Positions 37,879-51,105 of a stretch of DNA of 64,000 nt are shown here, piece by piece. The translations under genes were made by a program, and so were the position numbers. Within the stretch, counting starts at the first letter, position 1, and the number at the start of each line of letters is the position of its first letter. The notes under the pieces are model-generated. The model was given only the letters and a program-made list of their open reading frames with translations. It was not told where the DNA came from and made no database searches. Source of the stretch: Saxidomus purpurata (Eukaryota > Mollusca > Bivalvia > Venerida > Veneridae); assembly GCA_022818135.1 (NCBI GenBank), contig JAFMSR010000001.1, positions 960,421 to 1,024,420 on the forward strand, written 5' to 3'.

Positions 37879-40870
37879 ATGCCAAAAAGGGCAGCAAAAG
37901 TGTGCACCAAATGGAGAAATCCATATAGAATTCCGAAATGGGCTCGCTTGGTAAGTTTTCTTTCTCATAAGTTTCTCCTTTCATCAACATATTTATTTCT
38001 CAGTTTATATATTTCAGTCGGCTCTAGCTATTCGATTTATTCATTTATGTAATTCATACTGTTTTCTAACAAATAAAAGTTCAAGCCTATTAGACAAAGT
38101 TTCTGGAAGGAGCAGTGAGTTAGGAATCCGTGCAGTCCACTGTTTTCAAAATTTTCAGTGAACATCTTTTTAAACTGTAAATGGTATGCTCAACGTGTCA
38201 GTTCTAGACATTGAGCATGTACAAATTAATGTTACTAAAGTGAGTACATGTGACATGTTTCCATTTGCAGGCAGACACTTTGAGCGAGGCACAATTAAAC
38301 GGTGAGATTTATACAAATATAGAATAACACTTTGGAAGATGTTTGTAAATTGTCTTGCCATATACAATTGTACGAAGACTGCAAATATATTAGCAGGCTG
38401 TGTGTAAATGAAGTACCGAAATTTTTCTGACCATGCAGATTGAAATTACAAATGTACTTTGCTATAAAGGCAGTTTCTTACATGTTTGAGGACATGACGA
38501 ATAAGTTAGGTTGTAATTTTGTTTTCTCCCATAATATCTTGCACGAGATATAGCATCAAATCAGAAAAGCCACACAGCATAGTTAGATACACAGAAACTA
38601 AATGTAACTGAATATTTGTGCACAGATAATGCCGTTTGAACTTCAAGCTTACATTCAAAACATATGTGTTGTCAAAAAAAATTTGGTTGAATATTTGAAT
38701 TGAATAGAATTGAATTTGTAACTTTTTGTGTGCCGGATTGGTTTGCAGAATTCCGAGAAGCGTTCAGTTTGTTTGATAGAGATGCGGACGGAACAATTAC
38801 AATAGCAGAACTCGGGACAGTGATGAGATCTCTAGGACATAAACCCACCGAGGAAGAACTTCGCAAGATGATGCAAGAAGTAGATGTGGACCGTAAATTT
38901 ACCAAACATTACTTTTATTGCGAGTTTAACGACTTCAGTTATATACAGGTGGACTAAAAAGAAGAAACAGATTTAGAAATCATTCCTAATTCTTCATCTT
39001 CCGTCAAAATTTTATCTCAGTTTATCTTTTAATCAGGATTACTTTCTTAATTCAGCTCTGACCCGAAATTTCTGATCTCTGCCACCAATTTATGGGGATC
39101 TTTACAGGTCTTTTTGGTTTCATCTTATTTTATTTCCCGACCTTTTTACTTGTTGTTCTTATACTACATTGTCCTTACGATAACATAAAATGTAATAAAA
39201 TCAGCTATGACTGATTATATCTTAATACCCCTGGGGTAAATTTGTGTCTAAGCTACCGTACTGTAAAGCTAGTACTTCAAAAGTCATTAATAATAATCTT
39301 TAATAACAAGCTCGTAAAATTGCGTCTTCTGGATCACATTATTATCATGCTGTAACTGTTAATATTTAAAAACAAACACTTTAGTGTCCGAAGGTATAAC
39401 TGATTCAATATTTTTTTCATCATGTAATAAACATATTTACATGTATATGTCCAGTTCGACAAAACTTTGTTCGGAAAAAAACAACTGAAAAAGGATCCAT
39501 ATGTAAATGAACTGCCGCATGCCCGCTACAAGAATCGACACCACAGCATTGAGATGAAAATAAATATACAGTCCGTTCCAAAAGAAAGCATTATCGAAAG
39601 ATCCTTTATTCCGTCTGTTTCTCCGGTCATATATATACATTTCTGTGTACAGTTAAGGTGATAATTTTTTGTTGAAATAAATACATACGTTTTATATTGG
39701 TTTTTATATACGGTAACTCAGATTTTTAAAACTTCAAATTGCTTCAGAAAACCTATCGATAGATTTCCAAGAGTTTCTGACAATGATGGCAACCAACCTG
39801 AAGAGCAGTGAAGAGGATGACGATCTCAGAGAAGCTTTCATGGTAGCATCATATCTATACATCCATATGAACAAGGAATTCTTTTAACGGGACATACCCT
39901 ACATCAAGCCGATTATATTCTAAAAAGATAAATTATGTGTTCAAAGAACCTGAAATAAATAATAAATACAATTTCAAAGAAGAACCTATGGCGAGAAATG
40001 CCTCATTTTACCACATTTAATTAATATAGAGGCCTTCTGTTATAAATCGCATCCACACATTTATTGTACAACAACAACAAAAAGATTATTGAATGGTTTA
40101 CGGTACTGCAGAATATCATAAACCGCTGATTTCATCGATAATAACTAAAATGCATAGCTGAAACTTTAAAGTTATAATACTTCCAGAGATTCTATAATGT
40201 ATGTTTTGCATGTTATTTAGTCCGACATCAGTTATAGGGTATGTCCCTTTGAAGCTGCGAAAAAATAAAGTTCTTCAAACTGTCCGAAAATAACATATCT
40301 TAAAAAGAATGGTCAAACAATAAATTCCAGTATAATTTCTTGTAAAGTATTTCTTTTTTTACATTTGAAACTATACGCTACCAAATTATAAAGCGTAACA
40401 AACGCAAAGTTGAAATTTAAATATCAACATGTAGTGTAGCGGTGCCGTAAAATCAAGCTCATCAACCTTTTAAACAGGTTTTTTCAACTGGTACCGTGAT
40501 TTTCACTTCTTTTGTTGATCTAAGCACTAACTGTTACATTTATGTTTAGAGAATTTTATTTTTCACCAAAACCTTTGAACGAAAAACAGCTTTAAAGGAA
40601 TGTCTAAAGGGTTGAGTTTAATTCCCCGAACTTCACTCTCCGGAAATCGCATCTTTGTGAGATTCAATAAAATTTTAAGCATTTCGTTACAATTGAGACA
40701 AAAATGTTTAATATTTCGATGTGCGTAACATACAGGATCGATAGGGCAGTAAGATATTGAATATGAACAGCTATAATTGAATAAAACCTTTTACTTTTGT
40801 AAAAAATTGATATATTGAATTGCGAGTATGATACAAGCACTGGAGATGATGATGATGGTGGTGGTGGTGG

Positions 40871-40902
<32 letters not shown>

Positions 40903-41706
40903 CTATAAATAACAAAGCTTATTACCAATGTAGAAGTTGGTTTTTTTTGGCAATTTCAGGTTTTTGACAAACAGAAGACCGGGCATATTGGTGCAGCTGA
41001 ACTCAAGGCTGTTATGACAAATCTTGGAGAAAAACTAACGGACGAGGAGGTGGAAGAAATGATTAAAGAAGCAGACACTGATGGTGATGGACGGATCAGT
41101 TTTGACGGTTTGTAGAATGCGTAATACACACGCTTATTGTAATTCATAAGTATCTCTCGCGAAAAATTTAAAATCATGGAACTTTCAACAACAAATAGTT
41201 AATTAAATCTACATCAGTGCAGCATTAAAGCAGTTGGTATCTGCAAATTATATGTCTTAAACTGCTGAAGTAATCGGATTTTGATTTGGAAATCGTTTTT
41301 GCCATGGTACAGGTATATGATGATATCTGTTTCGAAAGTATTATATTCAGAGCAATCGTAACAATTCGAAGTAATCATGTGGAACGAATCAAAAGTAATT
41401 AACAGTAATCAGCAGTTTTTAGAGAAGCAGTTTCGAACATAGAACTATAAAAATTATTACTATTTTTTCCTGCAAGACACGCATGCCTTCAGTGTTATGA
41501 AAATAACTGCACAGTAGAATATTTTCTAAAGTACAGTCTTAGATTTTTATGACAGTATTTTGTAAGAGAATTCTCTCAATTATATAGTTTCTTTATTACT
41601 TTTCCCACTCACTGATATAGGCTCCTTGAATATTTCATTGTGCATATGTATGTAATAATCTTATGTTTCAGAATTTGTAGAAATGATGCAGAAAAGCAAA
41701 ATTTAG
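37879..41706 (+). CDS. CaM-B: divergent calmodulin-like protein, possible basic N-terminal extension
   Basis: Exons: 37879-37950, 38271-38301, 38749-38892, 39748-39842, 40960-41107, 41672-41706 (174 aa). The first exon adds 24 residues ([20 protein letters not shown] then WARL), with eight basic residues and two Trp, and a strong donor GTAAGT. An alternative start is an ATG at 38181-38183 followed by GTATGC. That would give a normal-length, 151-residue protein but needs an intron of only 87 bases. EF1 ([12 protein letters not shown]) and EF4 ([12 protein letters not shown]) look functional. EF2 ([12 protein letters not shown]) lacks the central Gly, and EF3 ([12 protein letters not shown]) lacks acidic ligands at positions 3 and 5. 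It ends [11 protein letters not shown]. Probably binds fewer than four Ca2+; a specialised calmodulin-like paralogue. Confidence 0.88.
40846..40902. repeat. (GATGAT)n/(GGTGGT)n microsatellite in CaM-B intron
   Basis: Trinucleotide GAT and GGT runs, about 55 bp. The Ser/Pro-rich minus-strand frame here is an artefact. Confidence 0.9.
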
Positions 41707-42405
41707 ATACCCATGCTAATGCAAATTACAATGAAGAGGAAAAGACAGACTGACTTTGTGGGTGATTGTGAGAGGACAGTCCAATATGATACTCAGACCA
41801 GTTTTTTGGAAAAACGTTCAACAGTTTTACAATGTAAATTAGTTTCTCAGAGGTGGATATTAAGTGAGATCATGGTTCCTAAGCGGTTCAAAGTTCAATC
41901 GTTTCTTACATCAGATCTTAGCATACCTTTTTGCATTATTTCGACAATTAGAAATATGAACTACACAAAGGTTTAAAGCTAGATCATGGCATTCAAGGGA
42001 CGACCATTTTACTCATACATGTATTATTGTAATTTGCCAATTATGTATATGTTATATGGATTTTTTTGTCAATTCAGGCATATGGAGAGATTAATTTCAC
42101 TTTTACCCATATCAATTGTTTTCTTGTTCAGTATTATTCTTATGCAAATAATATATATTTTTTGTTGAAATTAAGTATTCTAGATATGTATTTATGTTAT
42201 AGGAATATTGAAATTAGTGATGTTTGCTGTGTGTTTCTTGTGTTATAAGTATGTGATTGTCTTGTACGAATGTAACATAATCATTATAGTTATAAAACAG
42301 TTTAAAACAAAAATGCATTCTTGTTAATTTCAGAAATACTTATTAATCTGAAAGCCAGCAGGAAAACTGAGTACAAGTTAGTAACTTAACAAAATATGGT
42401 GTAGT

Positions 42406-42411
42406 AATAAA
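42406..42411 (+). terminator. Candidate CaM-B polyadenylation signal
   Basis: AATAAA 700 bases after the stop. No closer canonical site was noted. Confidence 0.4.
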
Positions 42412-42535
42412 CACAACGTGTCGAGAACGTTATTTATACAGGTTGTGCCCAAATGAGCAGTCACATAAGTTTACAGTTATTAGAAATATGTACATTTATT
42501 ACCCTTCCATGAAATTTGCGGTCTTCTGATTGGTC

Positions 42536-42625
42536 AACGATCCGTAAATAGATATTGATATTTACGGGCAAGCCGGTAATATACACTTGACATAACCCCG
42601 TTACTGTACCCCATGCTGAACGCGA
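42536..42625. repeat. Left copy of an inverted repeat pair, about 85 bp
   Basis: Contains ATTGATATTTACGGGCAAG, then CCGGTAATATACACTTGACA, TAACCCCGTTACTGTACCCC and ATGCTGAACG. The reverse complement of 45,715-45,798 matches it along its length with scattered differences. The two copies are about 3.1 kb apart in opposite orientation. Confidence 0.7.
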
Positions 42626-42817
42626 GCTTGTTCGCCGCGTACACTACGTCAATGTATAAGCCCGTGCTGTTTTGTGACGTCACGTAGTGACATTGAGGTA
42701 TCATAAGGGGATTTGAAGGTCTGGTTACGTTCAGCCGTTAAATATATAAAACATAAACAGAATCTTTCAATATTTAAGAAAGGGAAGAGTAATAAAATTG
42801 TTATTTGTTTTTTGACG

Positions 42818-42918
42818 TGCTATATAGGGATATATTACCCGCCTCGACATAATATTACCCTCGCCTAACGGCTCGGGTAATATAAGTCTAGGCGGGTAAT
42901 ATATCCCCATATACCACT
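42818..42918. repeat. Near-perfect palindrome (MITE-like hairpin)
   Basis: The left arm TATAGGGATATATTACCCGCC is mirrored by GGCGGGTAATATATCCCCATATA, and the inner TAATATTACCC by GGGTAATATAA. The loop is around CTCGCCTAACGGCT. Total span about 95 bases. Confidence 0.8.
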
Positions 42919-43785
42919 TCAAAAACAAAATAACATATAACATATACATAACGCCGCTTTGTGCAGGACTTGTTGCAATCAGATCCGTTGAAGACTTGAA
43001 AATGTAAATGTAGATATATCTTTGCATAAAAAGGCTCTATATTGATTAATTGTGGTAAAATGAAGCATTTTTCGCCATAGGTTCTTCTTTCAAATTGTAT
43101 TTATTTATCATTTTACGTTCATTGAACACATAATCTATGTTTCGGGAATATAATTTGCTAGATGTAGGGAGTGCCTCTTTAAAAGTTTTACTGGTTAGAA
43201 AACAGTGCGTAATAGCCAGTAATGATTATTTCATTGGTACAAAACAATAAATCCGAGTACAATAATAAAATAATGGTTTTCCAAACAAGTGGCATCATAC
43301 ATAATACTCAAAAAGCAATAACCACTAATGTATTTAACATTAAAACATGACCAGCATACACACACGTAGATCTGAGAGTTTAGAGAATTGAAATACCGCA
43401 GGCAACTTTCTTACTCCTAATACAATCTTCTCCACCTGAGATTCCACAGTTGTCATTCGAGAACTGTGGAAGAAAAACACGAGAATACTGAATAAAATAG
43501 TGTCGAAGTAAATATGATGAACACTAGAATTTCAGAAAAAATATCATTAGACAGATTACGAAATGTGTATTTTGAATATCATTATTTGAATCAGATTAAA
43601 ACTATGGTGGCATACTTCTGCCACCACAAAACCACTAAATTATAACGTTATATAACTAGTTAGTCACTTAATTATCATGAAAAATATACTAATATCAGCA
43701 CAAAAAGGTGTATGTTACCGCCAGCTACTGCCAACAAATACCTACATAATGATATTTTAGATATGTGGACACGTGTTATGTAACT

Positions 43786-44140
43786 TAGTTATTCAGATAA
43801 GTATCGTGATAATTATGTGGTTAACTCTTTAGTCAGATAAGTATCGTGATAATTATGTGGTTAACTCTTTAGTCAGATAAGTATCGTGATAATTATGTGG
43901 TTAACTAGTTAGTCAGATAAGTATCGTGATAATTATGTGGTTAGCTAGTTAGTCAGATAAGTATCGTGATAATTATGTGGTTAGCTAGTTAGTCAGATAA
44001 GTATCGTGATAATTATGTGGTTATTATGTTACGTAACTAGATAGTAAGATAAGTATCGTGACAATTATATGATTTACGTGTTATGTAACTAGTTAGTCAG
44101 ATAAGTATCGTGGTTATTATGTGGTTAACGTGTTATGTTT
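43786..44140. repeat. 40-bp minisatellite, about 8 copies
   Basis: GATAAGTATCGTGATAATTA followed by TGTGGTTAACTCTTTAGTCA recurs every 40 bases at 43,796; 43,836; 43,876; 43,916; 43,956 and 43,996, then in diverged form at about 44,048 and 44,100. The first copies are virtually identical. Confidence 0.92.
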
Positions 44141-44419
44141 ACAAGAGCAATCATGAAACTACGGAAGCGTATAATGATCGCCAGTTGCTAAATATCTATG
44201 TATATTTGATGCGATAGTATCGCTTTATGTTTGAAATCTTATGAAGAAAGTGCAAGATAATAATAGAAATAATTGCATGATAATTGTAGCATTCGTAGCT
44301 AAAGAATCAGCGAGAAAAATAATTTTAAACGGTGTAGCTTTTTAATGAAAGATTTATCTTGCTTGTGTAAGATAATTTATGGCTAAAGATGAGTTATTAT
44401 CTAGCTCCAACATCAGTGG

Positions 44420-45125
44420 GATTGAGTAGATGAGTGATGAAAATGTTCCCATAAGGCTCTTAGGTGAGCTATTGTGATCATCCGATTTCTGTCTATTTGT
44501 CTGTCCGTCCGTTCCAATGTCCGTCCACCCTTACATGTACCTTATGAAGTCTAATCATCATGAAAATTGGTCAGATTATTTGTATTGATGATTGAAATCG
44601 GGTGACGCGGGATTAAAACCAAGATGCCTATGGCAAATGATAGAAAAATAATTGTGAATTTTGTGAAGCCACATTTTGTACCCAGTCGTATTTTAACTTA
44701 GTCAGAGTGTTGTCTTGATGAAATGTAGGTCAAAATAATTACGTGGGATCAAAACCTATGAAATTGGGTCTCGTGGGATCAAAAACTTGTACTTCAGGTC
44801 GATTCATAAAAAACCTACGAACACGCTAGAAGCCACATTTGACACACATGCATCAGTAATTTTGAAAATAAACCAGAGTGCTTGTCGTGATGAACTTTAG
44901 CATGATCGAAACTGTGTAACATGTTGTCAAAAGTAAGGTCACCGGTTACATTGTTTTGAAGCTACACTGAAATTTGGGCTGCGTGTATATTTTTTGCAAG
45001 CAGATTTAAAGAATTGTCCTTTGCTGACCTTGAGCATGACCTTTTTACCTACTCCTTGCCTTTTGGAGCGATAGTGCTCAGTTGAGCGATATAGAGCCAT
45101 CTTAGCCCTATTGTCAGTAAATGAT
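44420..45125. repeat. Mollusc-type interspersed repeat, decayed
   Basis: It begins with GGCTCTTAGGTGAGCTATTGTGATCA and GTCTGTCCGTCCGTTCC and ends with TTGAGCGATATAGAGCCATCTTAGCCC. In between are spaced TCAAAACC and GTGATGAA words in a loose unit of about 150 bp. This matches the same class as the 6.7-7.5 kb repeat. The minus-strand frame at 44,939-45,298 crosses its edge and is not a gene. Confidence 0.6.
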
Positions 45126-45714
45126 GATATTCGCGGTAAGCTTGGCGTGAGAAAACAACAAATGTACGTCAGATAAAAACTTGATTTGCCGGACAATATG
45201 TGTCGGACTCCTGAAAACATCTCTTTAGTATTTGTTTTAGCAAGATATAATATTGCGCTTGTTTTTTTGACGACTAACGTGTTGCGGAAACAAAGCACTT
45301 TGCTTTTAAGCAGTCGTTGTTATTTCATGGAATAACGCACAACTTCTAAATAATATCAAGCAAAGTCAAGATATTGTCACACACATGTCTAGATGACATA
45401 AACAGTAACTAGCGACCATTATACGCTTCCGTATGAAACACATTATAAGAAAGTACATAAAAATTGCTTTCATTTGAATACATATACATCCCTTTAAGTC
45501 AGACTTGGGTCCCACTTGCCGACTTCGGAGATGTGTCAATTGTTCCTTATTATGCAATTGCTCTCACAACTTAAGGAGGTCCACTGTTGTAAAGCAGTAT
45601 AACAAAACATTGTATTGTTCCTTTATAGAGTAACATATTGCGAGTCAGTTTCTGGGAAAAATTATTGATGAGTCTTTGATTTAACTTTCTTGCAATATTA
45701 GTCTTTATTGATAC

Positions 45715-45798
45715 ACCATTAAAGCGTGGGGCACAGTGACGGGGAATGCCAAATGTATATTACCGGCTTGTCCGTTAATATCAATTTCTATACAAAAT
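45715..45798. repeat. Right copy of the inverted repeat pair
   Basis: Reverse-complement partner of 42,536-42,625. It contains TATATTACCGGCTTGTCCGT then TAATATCAATTTCTATA. Confidence 0.7.
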
Positions 45799-46357
45799 AA
45801 AAAGTAACTTGTTATCACTGTCTTTTTATATCATGGCAATCCCCTTGTTGTAAAGTTCGAATTAACTGAAACATTTTTGAGAACCACTATGTGTTGTATT
45901 CCTATCCCCACTTTGGCGTATAGCGAAATTTATCGATTTTAGTCACAATACGCTAGGACAAGAAATCTAAATTTTTTAAAGTTTTTTGCACTGAAATATT
46001 GTGCCTATTTCCAGTTGTTCTGTCCAGTCTAATTAAAAGTTATGAAAATTAACAAATGCAAATTTCCGGAAGTGCTAAAATCCGGGCTCCCTTAAGAGAT
46101 TCGTCTCCAACTTATGAATTGTGTTACAACATTTTACCTTGTACAGTCAGTTTCGGTTTCATTTCGAAGAAGCTTGCCTTTATTGCCAATTACATAACTT
46201 TCTTATCTATATTTTGGTTTTGGAATTTAGTTCTGCTCAAATTAAGCTGGTAAATTTGTTATTGTTGTTTTGTATATACTATATGCATTTCATGTTAGAT
46301 AAATTCTTTTTTAAACATACTGATTTAATGAGTTTTTACCTTCTTTAAATAAAGATT

Positions 46358-46358
46358 A

Positions 46359-46399
<41 letters not shown>

Positions 46400-46400
46400 A
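46358..46400. repeat. (TTA)n microsatellite
   Basis: About 13 TTA units following an AATAAAG site. Simple repeat. Confidence 0.95.
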
Positions 46401-47235
46401 AAAACTCTCTTTCAATATATTTCCATTTTAATAATAGTTTAGTTAATTTGCTTAAGTTTCAAAACAAGATGACAGCGGCTATCCTATTAATTGCAACTTG
46501 TTTAGATTTGCTAATATGATTAAATATAATTCAACTGTGTCATAAAAAATTAATTGCCTAAGTCTATTTACTTCGTGGTATAAAAAATTATAAAGGATTT
46601 TAGTACAATACGTTTGTTCAACATTCTATAGACAAAACATTATGCTTATATCCACTAAAAATGTAATGCAATGTATATATAATTACAGCTGAGATCGATT
46701 TAATCATTTCCACTACACTAAATGTAAAGATTATATTCTTCAACTATCTTTTTGAATTAATCAAGTAATGCTGGCGGTCCAAATTCTATGTACAATTGTA
46801 TTAACGGTCGTGTTCTTTACGCGTTTTGTGTATACTATTTGTAAAACAACCGCGATATACTCGAATTCCAACTGTATCGCGATGCTAGTCTTAAACAATT
46901 GTAACGTAAATTCAGCCATGGTTCGTTTAATATCTTGTTTGCAGTATGATTTTATTTGAATGTTATCTCGTTTTTTTGGATTTAAGAAGTATACGATTTT
47001 ATAATGAAGAAGGTTAAAATGATTGGCAAGCTATTTACAAAGTGTAAAACTAAACACGGACCGCTTTAAAAATCTTTGAAATTATTTATATAGGTAAATT
47101 TGTATAGATACGATCGTTCAGAACTGACTAATTAGCTAACATGCTTTTAATTAGGATAACATGTGGAAAAGTTTTTTAAAACTCATGGATATTAATTTCT
47201 TTAAGGGATAATGGATAATTAATAGTAATTTAAAA

Positions 47236-50200
47236 ATGGTAAGTGTATCTTAAATTTCTTATCCCGAGGCGAATGGTGTCATTTTGTGAACTGTTCCATA
47301 TTTAATCCATGAAATAGTCAATTTTAGTACTTGATGTACCTCTATCTGTGGTGGGGAAGTTTAACTGCAAAGAAAGTAAGAAAACAAGTACTGATGTGCG
47401 GGGAGCATCGTCTTGGTCTTTACTTGAAGCCATGAAAAACACTGTCATCGAATGACATTATACTTTTAAATACACATGTCAGAATCGACAAGCACTTCCA
47501 GACAGTGCAAGTATTTGTAACTTATCTGCTAACTCATTTTGTGTAAAGGGTACAAAAATGCGATGCCATATAGATAGATCACTACATTTAATTCTAGTTT
47601 ATATCATACGTGTTTTTCTATTTTGAATTATTTTCGCCTGGTGTGAATACGAACTCTCAAGCAGCTATTCTCCTGAGATACCATCATGAAATACGTATAT
47701 TTAACTTACCTATATAAAACTACAGTATGATAGGTGTTCCATTAACCTACTTCTACTGTAGGTATTTTTATCTCAATATTTCTTTCAGTAAGGATTTTTA
47801 CAACTTTCTTTTAATTAACATGTGGTGGCTGTTTTCGTTTGATTTTATTGTAGGCTGAGTCGCTTTCTGAGGAACAAATTCACGGTAATAACTTGTTCAC
47901 CTTCACCTTACAATTCTAGCTGGTGTTTTAATTACTCTAATTTTATCATAGATTGTAATTACATACGAATTATTTATTACTAATACATGTATACATAAAT
48001 ACCTGAGTGTGCTTGTGAGAATAAATCTTGGATATCAGTTATGCGACCTCACTCTATGTGTTTTTGATATGACTTATAGAAAAATTAATGTTTAATTGTA
48101 TCTAAGGAAGATGGTCGTCCTTCTTTGTATGACTGGATTCGAACACAGGATCTCCGTTGAATCCGTGTCATTTTTTACATAAGTAATCTATAGGCCTACA
48201 AGGTTTTCCAACATTGACGCTAAAGTACAAAAAATTATAGCAGTTTAGAATGAATAGACAAACCAAGTAACTAGGTCGTAACTATAAAATGGGAAATTCA
48301 ATTGTCTTTGATTTACAATACAATCCGTTCATCAGTTGATGCAATATCAAGTTTCAAGAACACCAAAGTAATCATGTCAAAGTCGAAGATAATATGAAGG
48401 ATATGTTTGATTATATTTTGTGTATTACTGATTTATTGACTATTTCAATTGACCAGAATTTCGAGAGGCCTTTAACCTGTTTGATAAAGACGGAGACGGA
48501 TGTATCACAACGAAGGAGCTGGGCGTGGTAATGAAGTCCTTGGGACAGAAACCTACAGATAATGAACTTAAAGACATGATACACGAAGTCGATATAGACG
48601 GTATACTATACTTGAAAACTTCTCTGAAAATATCGATTAAGTATCATAGAAGCTAGACATTGATCAGCCCGAAAATACATCGTAGTTAACACTTAAATTG
48701 AAATTTAAATCAATGAAATATTAAAAAAGAAAAAAATGCATTAGGCTGATACCCTGGCAGAAGAAGTATCTTTATCGTTTTAATCGGTTGATCCGTTAGA
48801 TCAAAATATCTAATTGTAATATATTAATTGCCTACTCGTATGTGCGATGAACGTAACTATGTTCATTTAAGGCATGCCTACCTTCAGACGTACATTACAG
48901 ATGTATACATGTATAGTTTTATCAATAATTGGTTCATCTCATTTTCTACATGTGATTTTTTTCTTCCCTCCCTCTCAAATACAATTCCCGCTTTTATCTT
49001 TCCCAATGTTTCTATGCAAAATTCAGAAGAAAAAACGATTACCGGTAGTGCGGCAACACAGCATTAATTGTGGGTTGTTTTTTTTCTCGTTTAATAAACT
49101 TTTTTAAAATTCCTTGATATTAATCAAGGCTTAAAAATGAAGACTTTACGAAGTTCAAAGCGAATTGTATAATATAAGCACCTATACTTTTGAGAGCGTT
49201 TCAGAGAACTAGATATTATTGATGTTTACTAACGTTAAGAGGTTTAAATAGAATCTTTCTACAGCTGCAAACAGTTGTGTTTGTGGGTTTTCAAAGTTTA
49301 TGATTAACATATGCGTTTGCTGTATATCTATTTTTTACTTACTAGAAAATGCATAAGCATTTAATGTTGCAAATGCATATTTATTGATTATGTGAAGGTT
49401 GTCTTATAATACACGACCTTTAACTATGTATCTTTAAAACAAATAGTGTCAAATTTCATTTAGAACAGTTGAACAGCTGTAACAGTTTACCTTAGGCAAT
49501 GCTTAACCCATTTATTGTGTGTTTCTAAAAAGAGATTTAAAATTTATTTTGATTGTGATGCAAATTATTCTTTTGTTTCAGGGAATGGAACTATAGACTT
49601 CCAAGAATTCCTGACAATGATGGCAAATAAGATGAAAGAAGGCGACCAAGATGAAGAGCTGAGGGAGGCCTTCAGGGTAAGATTCCTATTCAACAACATT
49701 GTACATTTAAAATACACTAGGATTAATACAGCTTCATCGGTCTTGACTTCCATAGTTATGATACCGGTATATTATACACGTTTTGCTATGACTTATACAA
49801 TATACATTGTAGAAGTTAGCTAAATTGACATTCACTTTCAAACTTCTAAACCAGTCATGTGCATATTTAGGTTTACAATTACAATAAACGGAACAGCGGA
49901 ATGTTAAGTGGAAGTTAAGAAACAGTGCAAATCACGATCAGACTGCACGGATTCTATGTTAGAAATATAAACCAATAACAAAATGCATAGCCCATGAACA
50001 GTATGCCCTGTTTGCAAGTCTGTCATGGTCCACAGTGGATATAAAGGCTTGTATGTCTAATGGGAAAGTTACGAGACGTCTACCTAATATCGATAACAAC
50101 ACTGTTTAGGCTTAAGTATACACATGTTCTTCTTTCTTTTCTATCACCGGTATTGTGTACTCAAAATCAAACTTAAACCAAATGTAAGGAAATAACATTA

Positions 50201-51105
50201 AACGTATCAGCCAGATCTGACAGAAATATTCTAAGTAGTTAGTAATTATAATGAAATCTCTTCAAATGCATATATATATATATTTAATTATTAATTGGCT
50301 AACATTTAAAATTGTAACAGGTGTTCGACAAGGATGGAAACGGGTCAATAAGTGCAGCAGAGCTAAAATATGTTATGGCTAACCTAGGAGAAAAATTGAC
50401 TGACGAAGAAGTTGATGAAATGATTAAAGAAGCAGATCTCGATGGAGATGGCCAAGTGAACTTCGAAGGTGAATTATTTAACTATTGTGCGAAAACAATC
50501 CAATAAAATGGAGGACTGTTTTATCAAGCAGACATTGTGTCGGATATACTGCAAATGATACCCTTACCGCATTGTCCTATCAAAAGTCATTTAACATCAA
50601 ACGGCTGCGTAGTAGTGATGTTAAATAAGATATATGTATAATAAACCTGCGTCATGCGTTCGTCAGCACGTTTCTGTTCGAAATTACTTCACAAAAATCT
50701 TTATTGCTCAGACATGCAATACCTTAATGAATTAAATTATACTTGACTGGTTATTTCATGTATTCAAATTGGTTGAAGTAGTACTACTTCATACTATCTT
50801 CCTGGTTTTCTCGTTGTTGCTAAGCAACCAACGCTTCAAAATTCAAAATATTATACTAAATTTTCGTAACTAACAATATAAGCACAAAGATGTCCACACA
50901 CAACACAATGCAGTGTCCTTTCATTGTTTTGAATAATCACAACTACTGTTATACCATCATCTGCAGAAAGTTAACTTTCAAGTGGTTCGATTCCAAAGAG
51001 ACTTTGTAAATTGTAGCAACGTTTTTAGCCTAATTTGTAGTTATTTTATTTTGAAATATTTTCTTTATTTCAGAATTTGTTTACATGATGCAGACAAACA
51101 AATAG
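47236..51105 (+). CDS. CaM-C: calmodulin-like four-EF-hand protein
   Basis: Exons: 47236-47238 (ATG alone, donor GTAAGT), 47854-47884, 48457-48600, 49582-49676, 50321-50468, 51074-51105 (150 aa). Internal exon lengths 31, 144, 95 and 148 equal those of CaM-B, so these two share the full intron pattern. The four loops are intact: [36 protein letters not shown] and [12 protein letters not shown]. It starts [20 protein letters not shown] and ends [10 protein letters not shown]. The central linker is [20 protein letters not shown]. It should be a full Ca2+ sensor. It is close to, but clearly not identical with, animal calmodulin, which is normally almost invariant, so it is a calmodulin-like paralogue. 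Confidence 0.93.
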
